Part shown: piece by piece, positions 16,200-24,735 of the stretch
Position numbering within the stretch: the stretch's first letter is position 1
Layout of the letters: each line of letters begins with the position of its first letter
Assembly (NCBI GenBank): GCA_947626805.1
Contig: CANQTR010000008.1
Location: forward strand, 1-34,904
Reading direction: 5' to 3'
DNA: 34,904 nucleotides
Source of the DNA: an uncultured Clostridia bacterium
GTDB taxonomy: Bacteria; Bacillota; Clostridia; Oscillospirales; CAG-382
Notes under the pieces: model-generated
What the model saw: only the letters and a program-made list of their open reading frames with translations
The model's database searches: none
What the model was told of the DNA's origin: nothing
Made by a program: the position numbers and the translations under genes

Positions 16200-16586
16200 A
16201 TGCTGTCCGTCGATATTTTCTCCCGCACCCCGGTGTACCGGCAGGTCGTCGACGCGATGCGGGAGCAGGTCAGGCTCGGCGTGTTCAAGCCCGGCGAACA
16301 GGTGCCGTCCATTCGGGAACTGTCGCTCGAGCTGAACGTCAACCCGAACACGGTGTTCAAGGCGTATGCCGAACTGGAGCGTTCCGGCGTGCTCGCGCCT
16401 GCCGCCGGACGGGGATACTTCGTCGCCCAGGACGCGCCGGAACGTATCCGGTCGGAACGGTTGACGAAGGAATGGCAAGCGTTCCGGGACGCGGTGAAAC
16501 GGCTCGCGGAAGCGGGCGTGTCCGCCGGGGAACTGGAAGCCGCGATGCGGAAATTCTACGCGGAAGAATCGGAAAAACGGACCTGA
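16200..16586 (+). CDS. GntR-family (YtrA subfamily) transcriptional regulator
   Basis: A 128-residue regulator with a GntR winged helix in residues 10-75 (PVYRQVVDAMREQVRLG, then PGEQVPSIRELSLELNVNPN, then TVFKAYAELERSG and GRGYFV). The short C-terminal helical tail, without a ligand domain, is typical of the YtrA subfamily, whose members repress the ABC transporter genes next to them. AAAGGAG lies upstream of the ATG at 16200. It is followed by an ATPase and a permease gene in one operon. The inducer is unknown; relatives respond to cell-wall-active antibiotics. Confidence 0.92.
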   Translation: MLSVDIFSRTPVYRQVVDAMREQVRLGVFKPGEQVPSIRELSLELNVNPNTVFKAYAELERSGVLAPAAGRGYFVAQDAPERIRSERLTKEWQAFRDAVKRLAEAGVSAGELEAAMRKFYAEESEKRT

Positions 16587-16650
16587 CAAAGCGCCGCGCC
16601 GCTTTCCGAACGAACAACAACACGAAAACAAAACGAAAGGAACCTGCCTT

Positions 16651-17547
16651 ATGATTCAAGCGGAAAACGTCACGATGAAGTTCGACGACTTCGTCGCGCT
16701 CAATCACCTCAACTGCTCGATTCCCGACGGGTGCGTTTACGGACTGGTCGGGAGCAACGGCGCCGGGAAATCCACCTTCCTACGGCTCATCAGCGGGGTT
16801 TACCGTCCCGCCGAGGGGAACATCGAAGTCGACGGGCAAAAGGTCTACGAAAACCCGGACGTCAAAAAGCAAATCGTCTACGTCCCGGACGAACTGTACT
16901 TCCTGCCGCAATCGTCCATGAACCGCATGGCGAAACTGTACGCGGCGGTCTACGAGAACTTCTCGTTCGAGCGGTTCACGCACCTGACGCAAACCTTCGG
17001 GCTGAACCCGCACGTCAACATCAACACCTTCTCCAAAGGCATGAAACGGCAGGCGGCGACCATTCTCGCCCTCGCCGCCCAACCCCGCTACCTCTACTTC
17101 GACGAGACCTTCGACGGGCTCGACCCGGTCATGCGGAACCTCGTCAAAAACGTCATCTACAACGACGTCGTCGAACGCAAAGCGACCGCCATCATCTCCT
17201 CGCACTCCCTCCGCGAACTGGAGGACACCTGTGACCAGCTCGCGCTTTTGCACAAGGGCGGCATCATCTTCGAAAGCGACATTCAGAACCTCAAGACGTC
17301 CCTGTTCAAGGTGCAGGTCGCTTTCAGCGACGCCTACGGCAAGGAGCGGTTCAGCGGGTTCGAAATGCTGGATTACTCGCAAAAAGGCTCGGTCGCGACG
17401 TTCATCGCCCGCGGCGACAGGGACGCGTTCCGGGAAAAATTGGAGGATATGCGCCCGCTTTTGCTGGATATCCTGCCGCTGAGCCTGGAGGAAGTCTTCC
17501 TATATGAAATGGAAGCGCTCGGCTACGCCTTCAAAGACGTGCTGTGA
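16651..17547 (+). CDS. ABC transporter ATP-binding protein
   Basis: A 298-residue ATPase. Walker A GSNGAGKS is at 34-41, the signature FSKGMKRQ at 127-134, Walker B YLYFDE at 147-152 and the H-loop Ser-His in ISSHSLRELE. The signature has Lys-Gly in place of the usual Gly-Gly, common in YtrB/BcrA-like ATPases. An accessory domain of about 80 residues follows the core. AAAGGA lies upstream of the ATG. It pairs with the permease 16 nt downstream and the regulator upstream; together they resemble the ytr and related antibiotic-response exporters. Confidence 0.93.
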   Translation: MIQAENVTMKFDDFVALNHLNCSIPDGCVYGLVGSNGAGKSTFLRLISGVYRPAEGNIEVDGQKVYENPDVKKQIVYVPDELYFLPQSSMNRMAKLYAAVYENFSFERFTHLTQTFGLNPHVNINTFSKGMKRQAATILALAAQPRYLYFDETFDGLDPVMRNLVKNVIYNDVVERKATAIISSHSLRELEDTCDQLALLHKGGIIFESDIQNLKTSLFKVQVAFSDAYGKERFSGFEMLDYSQKGSVATFIARGDRDAFREKLEDMRPLLLDILPLSLEEVFLYEMEALGYAFKDVL

Positions 17548-17563
17548 GAAAGGAGTGTCACCC

Positions 17564-20170
17564 ATGAAAACCATATTTGACCGAAAACTGTATCTTGTCG
17601 GACTCAAAAAAATCAAACTTGTGGGCATTATTTGCGGCATCATCCTCATCGTCTGCAACGCCCTCGTGCCGGTCGCGTCGCTCGCGGCGAGCATGATGAA
17701 CGGCGGAAACGACAGCACCACCCTCACCGCGTCGAACTACGCGGTCGCGAACCCGTTGCTGTTGCTTCTCGTCCCGATGTTCTTCTTCTCGATGTTCTCG
17801 TTCCTCAACCACCGCAACGAATCGGACTTCTACCATTCCATTCCGTTCAAGCGGACCTGTATCCTCGGCAGTTTCACCGCCGCCATCTTCACCTGGGTGT
17901 TCGGGATCCTGCTTGCGTCGCTTTTGCTCAACGGTCTGCTCTTCGCGGTCGACCCGGCAATGCACTTCTCGCCGCTGGTACCCCTGCAGCTGTTCGCGTT
18001 CTTCGCGTTCGTTTCGCTCTACGTTGGCGCGTTCGCGTTGCTCGCGATGACGCTGACCGGCACGACCGTTTCCAACTGTGCGGTGTCGCTTATCCTGTTC
18101 TTCTTCGTCCGCGTCATCGCCGCCATCACGATTAAAATGCTCGAAAGCCTCGTGCCGATTCTTGACGTTTCCTATTCGCCGCTTCGGTTCCTGAGCGCCC
18201 GCTACTGGTTGCCGGCGGCGGCTTTCCGCCCGTACTACGACCTGTCCGTTTTCCGCGACGTCGGGCTTTGGGTGTATTCCGCCGTCGTGCTAATCGCGCT
18301 GTACGCCCTCTCGGTCTGGTGCTTCTGCCGCCGCAAGAGCGAAAGCGCGGGCAAGAGCGCGAGCAACCGCATTTTACAGCACGCGTTCCGTTGTGCGTTC
18401 ACCCTGCCGCTCGCGCTGTTGACCGTATTCGGCATCATGGAAGGCGCGGGCGCGGCGTTCGCGGTCGTCATGATTCTCCTGACGCTGATGGTCTACTACC
18501 TGTATGAACTCATCACGGTCAAAAAAATCCGGCAGACCCTGCTTTCGACGCCGCTTCTGCTGGTGCCGGCGCTCTGCTGTGCGCTAATCGTCGGCGGGTG
18601 CTATTTCGTTCGGGGCGCCGTTTTGGAGCAGAACTACGCCGCCGACCAAATCGAAAGCGTGCGGTTCTACCGTCACAGGGATTTCTGGGGGATTTTCGAC
18701 CGCACCTACACCTACGAACTGACAAAGACCGACGGCATCAGTGTCTCCGACCCGGAAGCGAACGAAATCATCGCGAACGCGCTGGACGACAACATTCATA
18801 GGGTTCAAACGGACGATTTCAATCGCTACCGTCCCGATTACAATGACTACTATGTGGAGATACAACTCAAGAGCGGGCGGAAAATCCGGCGGCAGTTGTC
18901 GATTCTGCAGACGGACGTCAACCGCGTAGCGAACCTCCGGGAAGCCTCCGACGCTTACCGCGAGGTGTTCCTGCAGCTGCCGTCGGACGAGGAAATCGAT
19001 TCCGTCACCTTCGGCGACCGGGATATTCTCACCTCCGAAAGCAGCCAAAACAAGGACATCCGCGACCTTTGGAACACCTTTGTCGACGAATACGGGGAAC
19101 TGTCCGACGAGGAAAAGCTGGCATACAAGAACCAGTACGCCACGTATTCGTACACGTATTTCGAAGGCGACGGTCTGACCGCCGAACTCTACTTCAACGT
19201 TTCCGGCACCCTCTACGATTCGTACGGTTCGTCGCCGTTCGAAACCAGGTACTTCATTCCGTCGGAATTCGAGCGGACCCGTTCGCTGTACGCCGAATAC
19301 ACGCAATCCGCCCGCGACGAAGTCCGGCAGGTGATACAGAACTTCATCGACGGGAAATACGACGCCCTGTTTGACGGTTCCGACAAATCCGTCACCACCA
19401 TTTTCAACTTCGATGGGAACGGTCTTTGGAACAGAACGCCGGTTTACCCCAGAGGGTATTACGAAAACGAATACTACCGTTCGTCGGGCATAAACGTCAC
19501 GAGATACAACGGAACCGCCAGCGCCGCCCCCGCCCCCGACATTTTGGTCACCACCGCCCAGAACGATCCGGAAGCGGGCAAGGAATTCTTCCGTGCGCTC
19601 CTTCCCTATCTGACCGACACGCCGGAGGAAAACAGTTACCTCTACTTTTGGTTCCTCGTGCTCGATGACGACGGGATGGACAGTCATTACAACACGATTT
19701 TCGGGCTTTCGGGCAACATGCCGGACGAACTGAAGTCCGCCCTGAACGGCGAATGGTACCCGTCCGAAATCGGCGTGCTGTCGATGACCGACATCCTCTC
19801 GCAAATGCGGAACGGCATACTGAAAAACTACGGCGACATCTATGACCCCGACACCCTGCTCTACGGATTTACCTGCACGCTGTCGGACGGCACGGAAATC
19901 AGTTTTGAATCCTTCGTGCCGCAAAACGGCGATTCCGTCGCGGAACTGGACCGGTGCAGTCAAATCGCCGAGGTGATAAGCAATCTGCTCATGCCGTACG
20001 GCACCGCCGGTTGCCTGCCGTGCGAGAAAATGACGATGACCTATTATGTGCCGGAAATCAGCGGGTGCCTGACCAGCGACGCGGACGACGTATGGTCGTT
20101 CTTCCCGCTTACCGACGATGTGACGGAAAAGTTCGACGAACTTGACGTGCATTACACGTTGCCGGGTTGA
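17564..20170 (+). CDS. ABC transporter permease with large C-terminal domain
   Basis: An 868-residue protein. The first 350 residues hold about nine hydrophobic segments (about 18-42, 62-82, 99-128, 141-166, 171-190, 234-255, 278-293, 297-318 and 329-348). The remaining roughly 515 residues are soluble, rich in Asp, Tyr and Ser, and have no motif I recognise. The ATG at 17564 is preceded by a strong GAAAGGAG. Its partner ATPase ends 16 nt upstream. It is much longer than a simple ABC-2 permease; if the last segment exits the membrane, the tail would lie outside the cell and could sense or bind substrate. Substrate unknown. A strong terminator follows. Confidence 0.88.
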   Translation: MKTIFDRKLYLVGLKKIKLVGIICGIILIVCNALVPVASLAASMMNGGNDSTTLTASNYAVANPLLLLLVPMFFFSMFSFLNHRNESDFYHSIPFKRTCILGSFTAAIFTWVFGILLASLLLNGLLFAVDPAMHFSPLVPLQLFAFFAFVSLYVGAFALLAMTLTGTTVSNCAVSLILFFFVRVIAAITIKMLESLVPILDVSYSPLRFLSARYWLPAAAFRPYYDLSVFRDVGLWVYSAVVLIALYALSVWCFCRRKSESAGKSASNRILQHAFRCAFTLPLALLTVFGIMEGAGAAFAVVMILLTLMVYYLYELITVKKIRQTLLSTPLLLVPALCCALIVGGCYFVRGAVLEQNYAADQIESVRFYRHRDFWGIFDRTYTYELTKTDGISVSDPEANEIIANALDDNIHRVQTDDFNRYRPDYNDYYVEIQLKSGRKIRRQLSILQTDVNRVANLREASDAYREVFLQLPSDEEIDSVTFGDRDILTSESSQNKDIRDLWNTFVDEYGELSDEEKLAYKNQYATYSYTYFEGDGLTAELYFNVSGTLYDSYGSSPFETRYFIPSEFERTRSLYAEYTQSARDEVRQVIQNFIDGKYDALFDGSDKSVTTIFNFDGNGLWNRTPVYPRGYYENEYYRSSGINVTRYNGTASAAPAPDILVTTAQNDPEAGKEFFRALLPYLTDTPEENSYLYFWFLVLDDDGMDSHYNTIFGLSGNMPDELKSALNGEWYPSEIGVLSMTDILSQMRNGILKNYGDIYDPDTLLYGFTCTLSDGTEISFESFVPQNGDSVAELDRCSQIAEVISNLLMPYGTAGCLPCEKMTMTYYVPEISGCLTSDADDVWSFFPLTDDVTEKFDELDVHYTLPG

Positions 20171-20191
20171 CCGCCCACCGAAAAGAAAACG

Positions 20192-20232
20192 CCCCGACGG
20201 GTCCTTATCGGACCCGTCGGGGTTCGCTTTTT
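20192..20232 (+). terminator. Intrinsic terminator of the gntR-ABC operon
   Basis: A 13-bp perfect GC-rich stem (20192-20204 with 20210-20222) with a 5-nt loop is followed by TTCGCTTTTTCC. It lies 21 nt after the permease stop. Confidence 0.9.
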
Positions 20233-20258
20233 CCGCGCGTGGGGCGGGGCGGGGCGTG

Positions 20259-20313
20259 TTGGGGCTTTGCCCCAAACCCCATTCAGGAAACCTTTTGAAA
20301 AAGTTTTCCTGAA
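20259..20313. repeat. Two adjacent intergenic hairpins
   Basis: The first is TTGGGGC/GCCCCAA (20259-20265 with 20269-20275) with a 3-nt loop. The second is an imperfect stem of about 13 bp (20282-20294 with 20300-20313) built on TTCAGGAAA/TTTCCTGAA. Neither is followed by a clean T-run on either strand. They look like small palindromic intergenic repeats; function unknown. Confidence 0.6.
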
Positions 20314-20329
20314 AACTTTTCAAAACTTT

Positions 20330-20371
20330 TTATTCGTCGAGCACTTTGTCAATGATTCCGTACTGCAACAC
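20330..20371 (-). pseudogene. Detached second copy of the clpP 3' end (13 codons + stop)
   Basis: Read on the minus strand this stretch encodes [17 protein letters not shown], almost identical to the [17 protein letters not shown] that ends the intact clpP 206 nt away. The nucleotides differ at 9 of 42 positions, of which 8 are synonymous, so the copy diverged while it was still part of a working gene. Similarity stops abruptly upstream, where the structured repeat (copy B) begins. It is not an independent gene; it is either the remnant of a second clpP or the displaced native end after an insertion. Confidence 0.8.
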
Positions 20372-20376
20372 GAATC

Positions 20377-20572
20377 AAATTATCGCCCCGGAGGCGGACA
20401 TGAGCCGCCGGAGGGGCACCTTAAGAGAAAACCGGCGAAGGCGGCGTCAGAAGTGGCGCAAGCCGAGCCGGTTTTCGACGATGAGGGGGCATCTGGGGGG
20501 GAAACACAGAGCAAGGAGGAGCGGCGACGAAGTCGTACCGCGACGCCGCAGCGATTGTGGTTCCCCCCCAGA
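20377..20572 (+). repeat. Structured dispersed repeat, copy B
   Basis: Second copy of the element at 7701-7942, in the same orientation and shorter. Helices: GCCCC/GGGGC (20385-20389 with 20413-20417) enclosing a GGCGG/CCGCC hairpin; a perfect 10-bp helix (20427-20436 with 20467-20476) around the hairpin GCGTCA-GAAG-TGGCGC; and a 17-bp terminal helix with one mismatch (20492-20508 with 20556-20572). Compared with copy A the helices keep pairing through compensatory changes while the loops (CTTAAGAGAAAA, AAGGAGGAGCGGCGAC) stay nearly identical. It ends 4 nt from the clpP stop codon and abuts the detached clpP end on the other side. Confidence 0.8.
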
Positions 20573-20576
20573 AGAT

Positions 20577-21155
20577 TTATTCATCGAGTACCTTATCGAT
20601 AATGCCGTACTGCAGCGCCTCGTCCGGGAACATCCAGTGGTTGCGCTCGGTATCCAGCGTGACCTGCTCGACCGATTTGCCGACGTTCGCGGCGAGGATA
20701 CGGTTCAACCGTTGCTTGATATCCAGCATATGGCGGGTCTCAATCTCGATATCCGTCGCCTGCCCTTGCGCGCCGCCGAGCACCTGATGAATCATGATTT
20801 GGCTGTTCGGCAGGGCGAACCGCTTGCCCTTCGTGCCGGCGGACAGCAGGAACGCGCCCATGCTCGCCGCCAGACCGACGCAAATCGTCGAAACGTCGCA
20901 CTTCAAATGCCGCATCGTATCGTAAATGCCCAGCCCCGCCGAAACCGAACCGCCGGGGGAATTGATATACAGGCAAATCTCCCGCTGGGGGTCCACCGCC
21001 TCCAAATACAGCATCTGGGCGATGATGGTGCAGGCGAGGTCGTCGTTGACCTCGTGGAACAGCAGGATAATGCGGTCCTTCAGCAGGCGGGAAAACGGGT
21101 CGTAACTCCGCTCGTAGCCGCCTTCCTTTTCAAAGAATTGGGGGGTGACAATCAT
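20577..21155 (-). CDS. clpP: ATP-dependent Clp protease proteolytic subunit (Asn-triad, ClpP1-like)
   Basis: A 192-residue ClpP peptidase subunit, which forms a tetradecameric barrel fed by Clp ATPases. The nucleophile is Ser98 (GLAASMGAF) and the base is His123 (MIHQVLGG). The third triad position, 49 residues after the His, is Asn172 (DTERNHWM) rather than Asp; the same Ser98-His123-Asn172 set is known from Listeria ClpP1. The start at 21155 (MIVTPQFF) is chosen from AAAGGAG 9 nt upstream. It has its own promoter after glyA. Its 3' end abuts the structured repeat. A second, canonical ClpP elsewhere in the genome is likely but not seen. Confidence 0.95.
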   Translation of the reverse strand: MIVTPQFFEKEGGYERSYDPFSRLLKDRIILLFHEVNDDLACTIIAQMLYLEAVDPQREICLYINSPGGSVSAGLGIYDTMRHLKCDVSTICVGLAASMGAFLLSAGTKGKRFALPNSQIMIHQVLGGAQGQATDIEIETRHMLDIKQRLNRILAANVGKSVEQVTLDTERNHWMFPDEALQYGIIDKVLDE

Positions 21156-21205
21156 ATCGCGTTCGCTCCTTTGTTGCAAATGTTGAAAAAGCTTTTTCTT
21201 CCTCC

Positions 21206-21234
21206 AGTATACCGCCGCGCCGCCGGTTTGTCAA
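21206..21234 (-). promoter_or_regulatory. Promoter of clpP
   Basis: On the minus strand, TTGACA at 21234-21229, a 17-nt spacer, and TATACT at 21211-21206. It lies in the glyA-clpP gap, so clpP can be expressed separately from the tig-clpX-glyA genes. No CtsR-type operator was recognised. Confidence 0.85.
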
Positions 21235-21263
21235 GCGGGCAAACCCGTCGAAACCGGTCGGAA

Positions 21264-22502
21264 TCAGCCGTAAATCGGGTGCGCGTCGCAAAGTTTTTCG
21301 ACCTCCGACAGCACGTCCGCCTTGGTCCCCTCGAAATCGCGGGCGACCATGCCCATCAGCTTCGCGACCTTGACCATGTCGCTTTCGACGAAACCGCGCG
21401 CCGTGACCGCCGGCGTGCCGACCCGCAAACCGCTCGCGACCGTGGGCTTTTCCGGGTCGTTGGGAATGGTGTTCTTGTTTGCGGTGATATGTACCTCGTC
21501 CAATTGCACCTCGAACGTCCGACCGGTCAGCCCGAACGGGCGCAGGTCGAGCAGAATCAAATGGTTGTCCGTCCCGCCGGAAACCACGGCGAACCCCTCG
21601 TCGAGGAGCGCCCGGCAGAACGCTTGCGCGTTCGCGACGATTTGTTTCTGGTACGTCACGAAGGACGGTTGCAGCGCCTCGCCGAACGCGACCGCTTTCG
21701 CGGCGATGATGTGCATCAGCGGACCGCCTTGCGTCCCGGGGAAAATCGCCTTGTCGATGGCTTTCGCGTATTCCTCCTTGCAAAGGATAAGCCCGCCGCG
21801 CGGTCCGCGCAGGGTCTTGTGGGTGGTGGTCGTGACCACGTCGGCGTAGGGAACGGGGCTGGGGTGCAGTCCGGCGGCGACGAGCCCGGCGATGTGCGCC
21901 ATATCGACCATCAGTTTCGCGCCGACCTTATCGGCGATTTCCCGACAGCGCGGGAAGTCGATGGTGCGCGCGTAGGCGGAGGCGCCGACGACAATCATCT
22001 TCGGCTTGCAATCCAGCGCGATACGCTCCATTTCGTCGTAATCGATGCGCTGGGTCGCGTCCGAAACGCCGTACGGGACGATATGGAAGTACTTGCCGGA
22101 GATATTGACCGGCGAACCGTGGGACAAATGCCCGCCGTGCGCGAGGTTCATGCCCATGACCGTGTCGCCCGGCTGACAGAGCGCGAAGAACACCGCGAGG
22201 TTCGCCGACGCGCCGGAATGCGGCTGGACGTTCGCGTGTTCCGCACCGAACAGCCTGCACGCGCGCTCCCTTGCGATTTCCTCGACCTTATCCACTTCCC
22301 CGCAGCCGCCGTAGTAGCGCTTGCCGGGGTAGCCCTCGGCGTATTTGTTGGTCAGAATGCTCCCGGCGGCGGCGAGAACCGCCTCGGAAACGATGTTTTC
22401 GCTCGCAATCAGTTCGATGTTGCGGCGTTGCCGCGCGAGTTCGCCGGCGATGGCGGAGGCGACCTCCGGGTCGCAGGAACGCAGGTAGTCGATGCTGTAC
22501 AT
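21264..22502 (-). CDS. glyA: Serine hydroxymethyltransferase
   Basis: A 412-residue PLP enzyme that interconverts serine and glycine with tetrahydrofolate, supplying one-carbon units. The PLP-lysine motif is [16 protein letters not shown]. Other marks are [20 protein letters not shown] near the N-terminus, [20 protein letters not shown] and the conserved [20 protein letters not shown]. The length is typical. AGAAAGGA is upstream of the ATG. It follows the nucleotidyltransferase gene by 43 nt on the same strand; no terminator separates them and no glycine riboswitch fits in that gap. Confidence 0.98.
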   Translation of the reverse strand: MYSIDYLRSCDPEVASAIAGELARQRRNIELIASENIVSEAVLAAAGSILTNKYAEGYPGKRYYGGCGEVDKVEEIARERACRLFGAEHANVQPHSGASANLAVFFALCQPGDTVMGMNLAHGGHLSHGSPVNISGKYFHIVPYGVSDATQRIDYDEMERIALDCKPKMIVVGASAYARTIDFPRCREIADKVGAKLMVDMAHIAGLVAAGLHPSPVPYADVVTTTTHKTLRGPRGGLILCKEEYAKAIDKAIFPGTQGGPLMHIIAAKAVAFGEALQPSFVTYQKQIVANAQAFCRALLDEGFAVVSGGTDNHLILLDLRPFGLTGRTFEVQLDEVHITANKNTIPNDPEKPTVASGLRVGTPAVTARGFVESDMVKVAKLMGMVARDFEGTKADVLSEVEKLCDAHPIYG

Positions 22503-22545
22503 GGTTGTGGGTTTCCTTTCTTTTGTGGGAATTTTGCTTGAAACG

Positions 22546-23451
22546 TCAGAGAACCGCCGACGCCTTCCAAAGGTCGGCGGGGTATTCGCCCGCGCGGACG
22601 AGGGATTCGAGGTAGGCGCGGAACGCCGGACGGTCCTCGCGGTAAGTCACGCCCTTCCAGACGCAATCCGTCCCGACGACGCGAATCGTGTGGTGCGGGG
22701 TCGCGATGACGTCCTCGGCGACCTCGGTCAGATAGCTTTCGCCCTTGCACAGGTCGGTTTCGGGGTCCGTCAGGAATTTCCGCAAGCGCCGCTCCGCGAA
22801 CCCAAAGATTTCCGGCGTAAAGCCCCAGAAATTCATCGAAACCGGGGCGTTTCCGTCCAGCGGGTACCAGTTCCCGCCCTGTTCGTACTTCGCGTTTTCG
22901 CCGTCGGGCAGAATCTGCTTGCGCTCCACGATAGCCTTCAGCAGACCGCCCTCGGTGCGGCAGACCCCGCGGGACACCGAGCCGTTCTCCGACAGGGTGT
23001 TGCGGACCGTGTAGCCGGGCATACAGAATTCCCCGTCCCCCGCCGTATCAAGAAATTCCCGAACCGCGCGGAACGTGCCGAGCCCGTAAAAGTCGTCCGC
23101 GTTGAAAATCGCGAACGGACCGTCGACCTGTTCCCGACAGCACCAAAGCGCGTGGGTCGTGCCGAGCGGTTTTTCCCGCCCGGACGGAAAGGTCAGCCCG
23201 TCGGGCAGGTCGTCCGGGGACTGAAACGCGTACCGCACGCGAATCCTGCCCTCCAGACGTTTGCCGATGGTTTCGCGGAAACTGTCATAGATTTCCCGCT
23301 TGATGATGAAAACCACCGTGTCGTACCCGGCGCGAATCGCGTCGAACACGGAATAATCGATGATGAATTCGCCGGAAGGTCCAAGAGGGTCGATTTGCTT
23401 GAGTCCGCCGTAACGGTTGCCCATTCCGGCGGCAAGTATCACTGCCGTCAT
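22546..23451 (-). CDS. Sugar-phosphate nucleotidyltransferase-like protein
   Basis: A 301-residue NTP-transferase-fold protein. The N-terminus [19 protein letters not shown] is the nucleotide-binding signature, and [11 protein letters not shown] supplies the metal-binding Asp pair. Such enzymes activate sugar phosphates with UTP, CTP or GTP. The donor and sugar are not clear: the motif departs from the usual GxGTR form (MGNRYGG), and the enzyme is shorter than bifunctional GlmU. The ATG overlaps the clpX stop (ATGA), so it is translated together with clpX, an unexpected partner. Confidence 0.85.
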   Translation of the reverse strand: MTAVILAAGMGNRYGGLKQIDPLGPSGEFIIDYSVFDAIRAGYDTVVFIIKREIYDSFRETIGKRLEGRIRVRYAFQSPDDLPDGLTFPSGREKPLGTTHALWCCREQVDGPFAIFNADDFYGLGTFRAVREFLDTAGDGEFCMPGYTVRNTLSENGSVSRGVCRTEGGLLKAIVERKQILPDGENAKYEQGGNWYPLDGNAPVSMNFWGFTPEIFGFAERRLRKFLTDPETDLCKGESYLTEVAEDVIATPHHTIRVVGTDCVWKGVTYREDRPAFRAYLESLVRAGEYPADLWKASAVL

Positions 23452-24701
23452 GTTTCGATTTCCTTTTCGGTGATGGTTAATGTTTTGAGGTTCGGCTCGG
23501 ACGGGATACGGTACATATACGCGGTCATGAGTTTCTCCATGATAGAGCGCAAGCCGCGCGCGCCGGTCTTCATCTCGTACGCCTTCTTCGCGATGGCGCG
23601 GAGCGCCCCGTCCGTGAAGTCCAGCGTCACGCCGTCCATTGCGAACAGTTTTTGGTACTGCTTGACGAGCGCGTCCTTCGGTTCGGACAGGATACGCACG
23701 AGCGCGTCCTCGTCGAGCGGGTGGAGCGCCGTGACGACCGGAAGGCGGCCGACCAGTTCGGGAATCAGCCCGTACTTGACGAGGTCGCCGTTCTCCACGC
23801 GGGAGGTGACGAATTCGGCATCCCGCGCCACGCCGTTCTCCGCGCCCGCCGTAAAGCCGACCGTGCGGCTGCCGAGCCGGTTGCGGATGATTTCCTCCAG
23901 CCCGTCGAACGCCCCGCCGCAAAGGAAGAGGATATTCGACGTGTCGATTTGAATGAACTCCTGATTCGGGTGCTTGCGTCCGCCTTGCGGGGGGACGTTG
24001 GAAACCGTCCCTTCGATGATTTTCAGCAACGCCTGCTGCACGCCCTCGCCGGACACGTCGCGGGTAATCGAGCGGTTCTCGCTCTTGCGGGAGATTTTGT
24101 CGATTTCGTCGATATAGATGATGCCCTTTTGCGCCCGTTCCACGTCGAAATCCGCCGCCTGCAGCAGCCGAAGCAGGATATTCTCGACGTCCTCGCCGAC
24201 GTAACCGGCTTCGGTCAGCGTCGTCGCGTCCGCGATGGCGAACGGCACGTCGAGCAACTTTGCGATGGTTTGCGCCAGCAGGGTCTTCCCCACGCCCGTC
24301 GGTCCGAGCAACAGCACGTTGCTCTTTTTGAGTTCCACGTCGTCATCCTCGACGAGCTTGCCTTCCATCGCGCGGATACGCTTGTAATGGTTGTAAATCG
24401 CCACGGAAAGCACGATTTTCGCCTCGTCCTGCCCGATGACGTACCGGTCCAGCACGGCTTTCATCTCCGCCGGCTTCGGGAGCGGGCGTTCCGCGGGCGG
24501 AACGCTCTCCGCGGGCAGTCCGTCCGCCGCGTCCGCCGGCAGGTTTTCCGCCTCGTATTCCTCGTAAGCGTCGACGATTTCGCAACAGATGTCGATGCAA
24601 TCGTCGCAAAAATCCAGCATGCGCCCGGAGACATTCAGCCTGGTCGTGTGGGAACAGGGTCTGCCGCAAAACGCGCAGACCTTGCCATTCTTTTCCTCCA
24701 T
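23448..24701 (-). CDS. clpX: ATP-dependent Clp protease ATP-binding subunit ClpX
   Basis: A 417-residue AAA+ unfoldase that delivers substrates to ClpP. The N-terminal zinc-binding domain has CAFC and CDDC pairs. The AAA+ module has Walker [16 protein letters not shown], Walker [12 protein letters not shown], and GRKHPNQEF, the RKH pore loop. The ClpP-docking tripeptide appears as VGF (SRTVGFTAG) where IGF is usual. The length is typical. Good GGAGGAAGG lies upstream of the ATG. It sits 34 nt after tig, while clpP is further downstream beyond two metabolic genes. Confidence 0.98.
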   Translation of the reverse strand: MEEKNGKVCAFCGRPCSHTTRLNVSGRMLDFCDDCIDICCEIVDAYEEYEAENLPADAADGLPAESVPPAERPLPKPAEMKAVLDRYVIGQDEAKIVLSVAIYNHYKRIRAMEGKLVEDDDVELKKSNVLLLGPTGVGKTLLAQTIAKLLDVPFAIADATTLTEAGYVGEDVENILLRLLQAADFDVERAQKGIIYIDEIDKISRKSENRSITRDVSGEGVQQALLKIIEGTVSNVPPQGGRKHPNQEFIQIDTSNILFLCGGAFDGLEEIIRNRLGSRTVGFTAGAENGVARDAEFVTSRVENGDLVKYGLIPELVGRLPVVTALHPLDEDALVRILSEPKDALVKQYQKLFAMDGVTLDFTDGALRAIAKKAYEMKTGARGLRSIMEKLMTAYMYRIPSEPNLKTLTITEKEIET

Positions 24702-24735
24702 AGACTCCCTTCCTCCCCAAAAACGGGGACGCGGT

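Noticed and set aside
20330..20576. Prophage or integrative-element attachment site in clpP
   Set aside because: The duplicated ends are too diverged for a recent att pair and no integrase is nearby; kept only as a hypothesis for an older event.
21235..21263. Terminator after glyA
   Set aside because: Only a 4-bp CGGG/CCCG stem with no T-run; read-through into clpP cannot be excluded.
22503..22545. Glycine riboswitch upstream of glyA
   Set aside because: Only 43 nt separate the genes, too short, and no glycine aptamer motif is visible.
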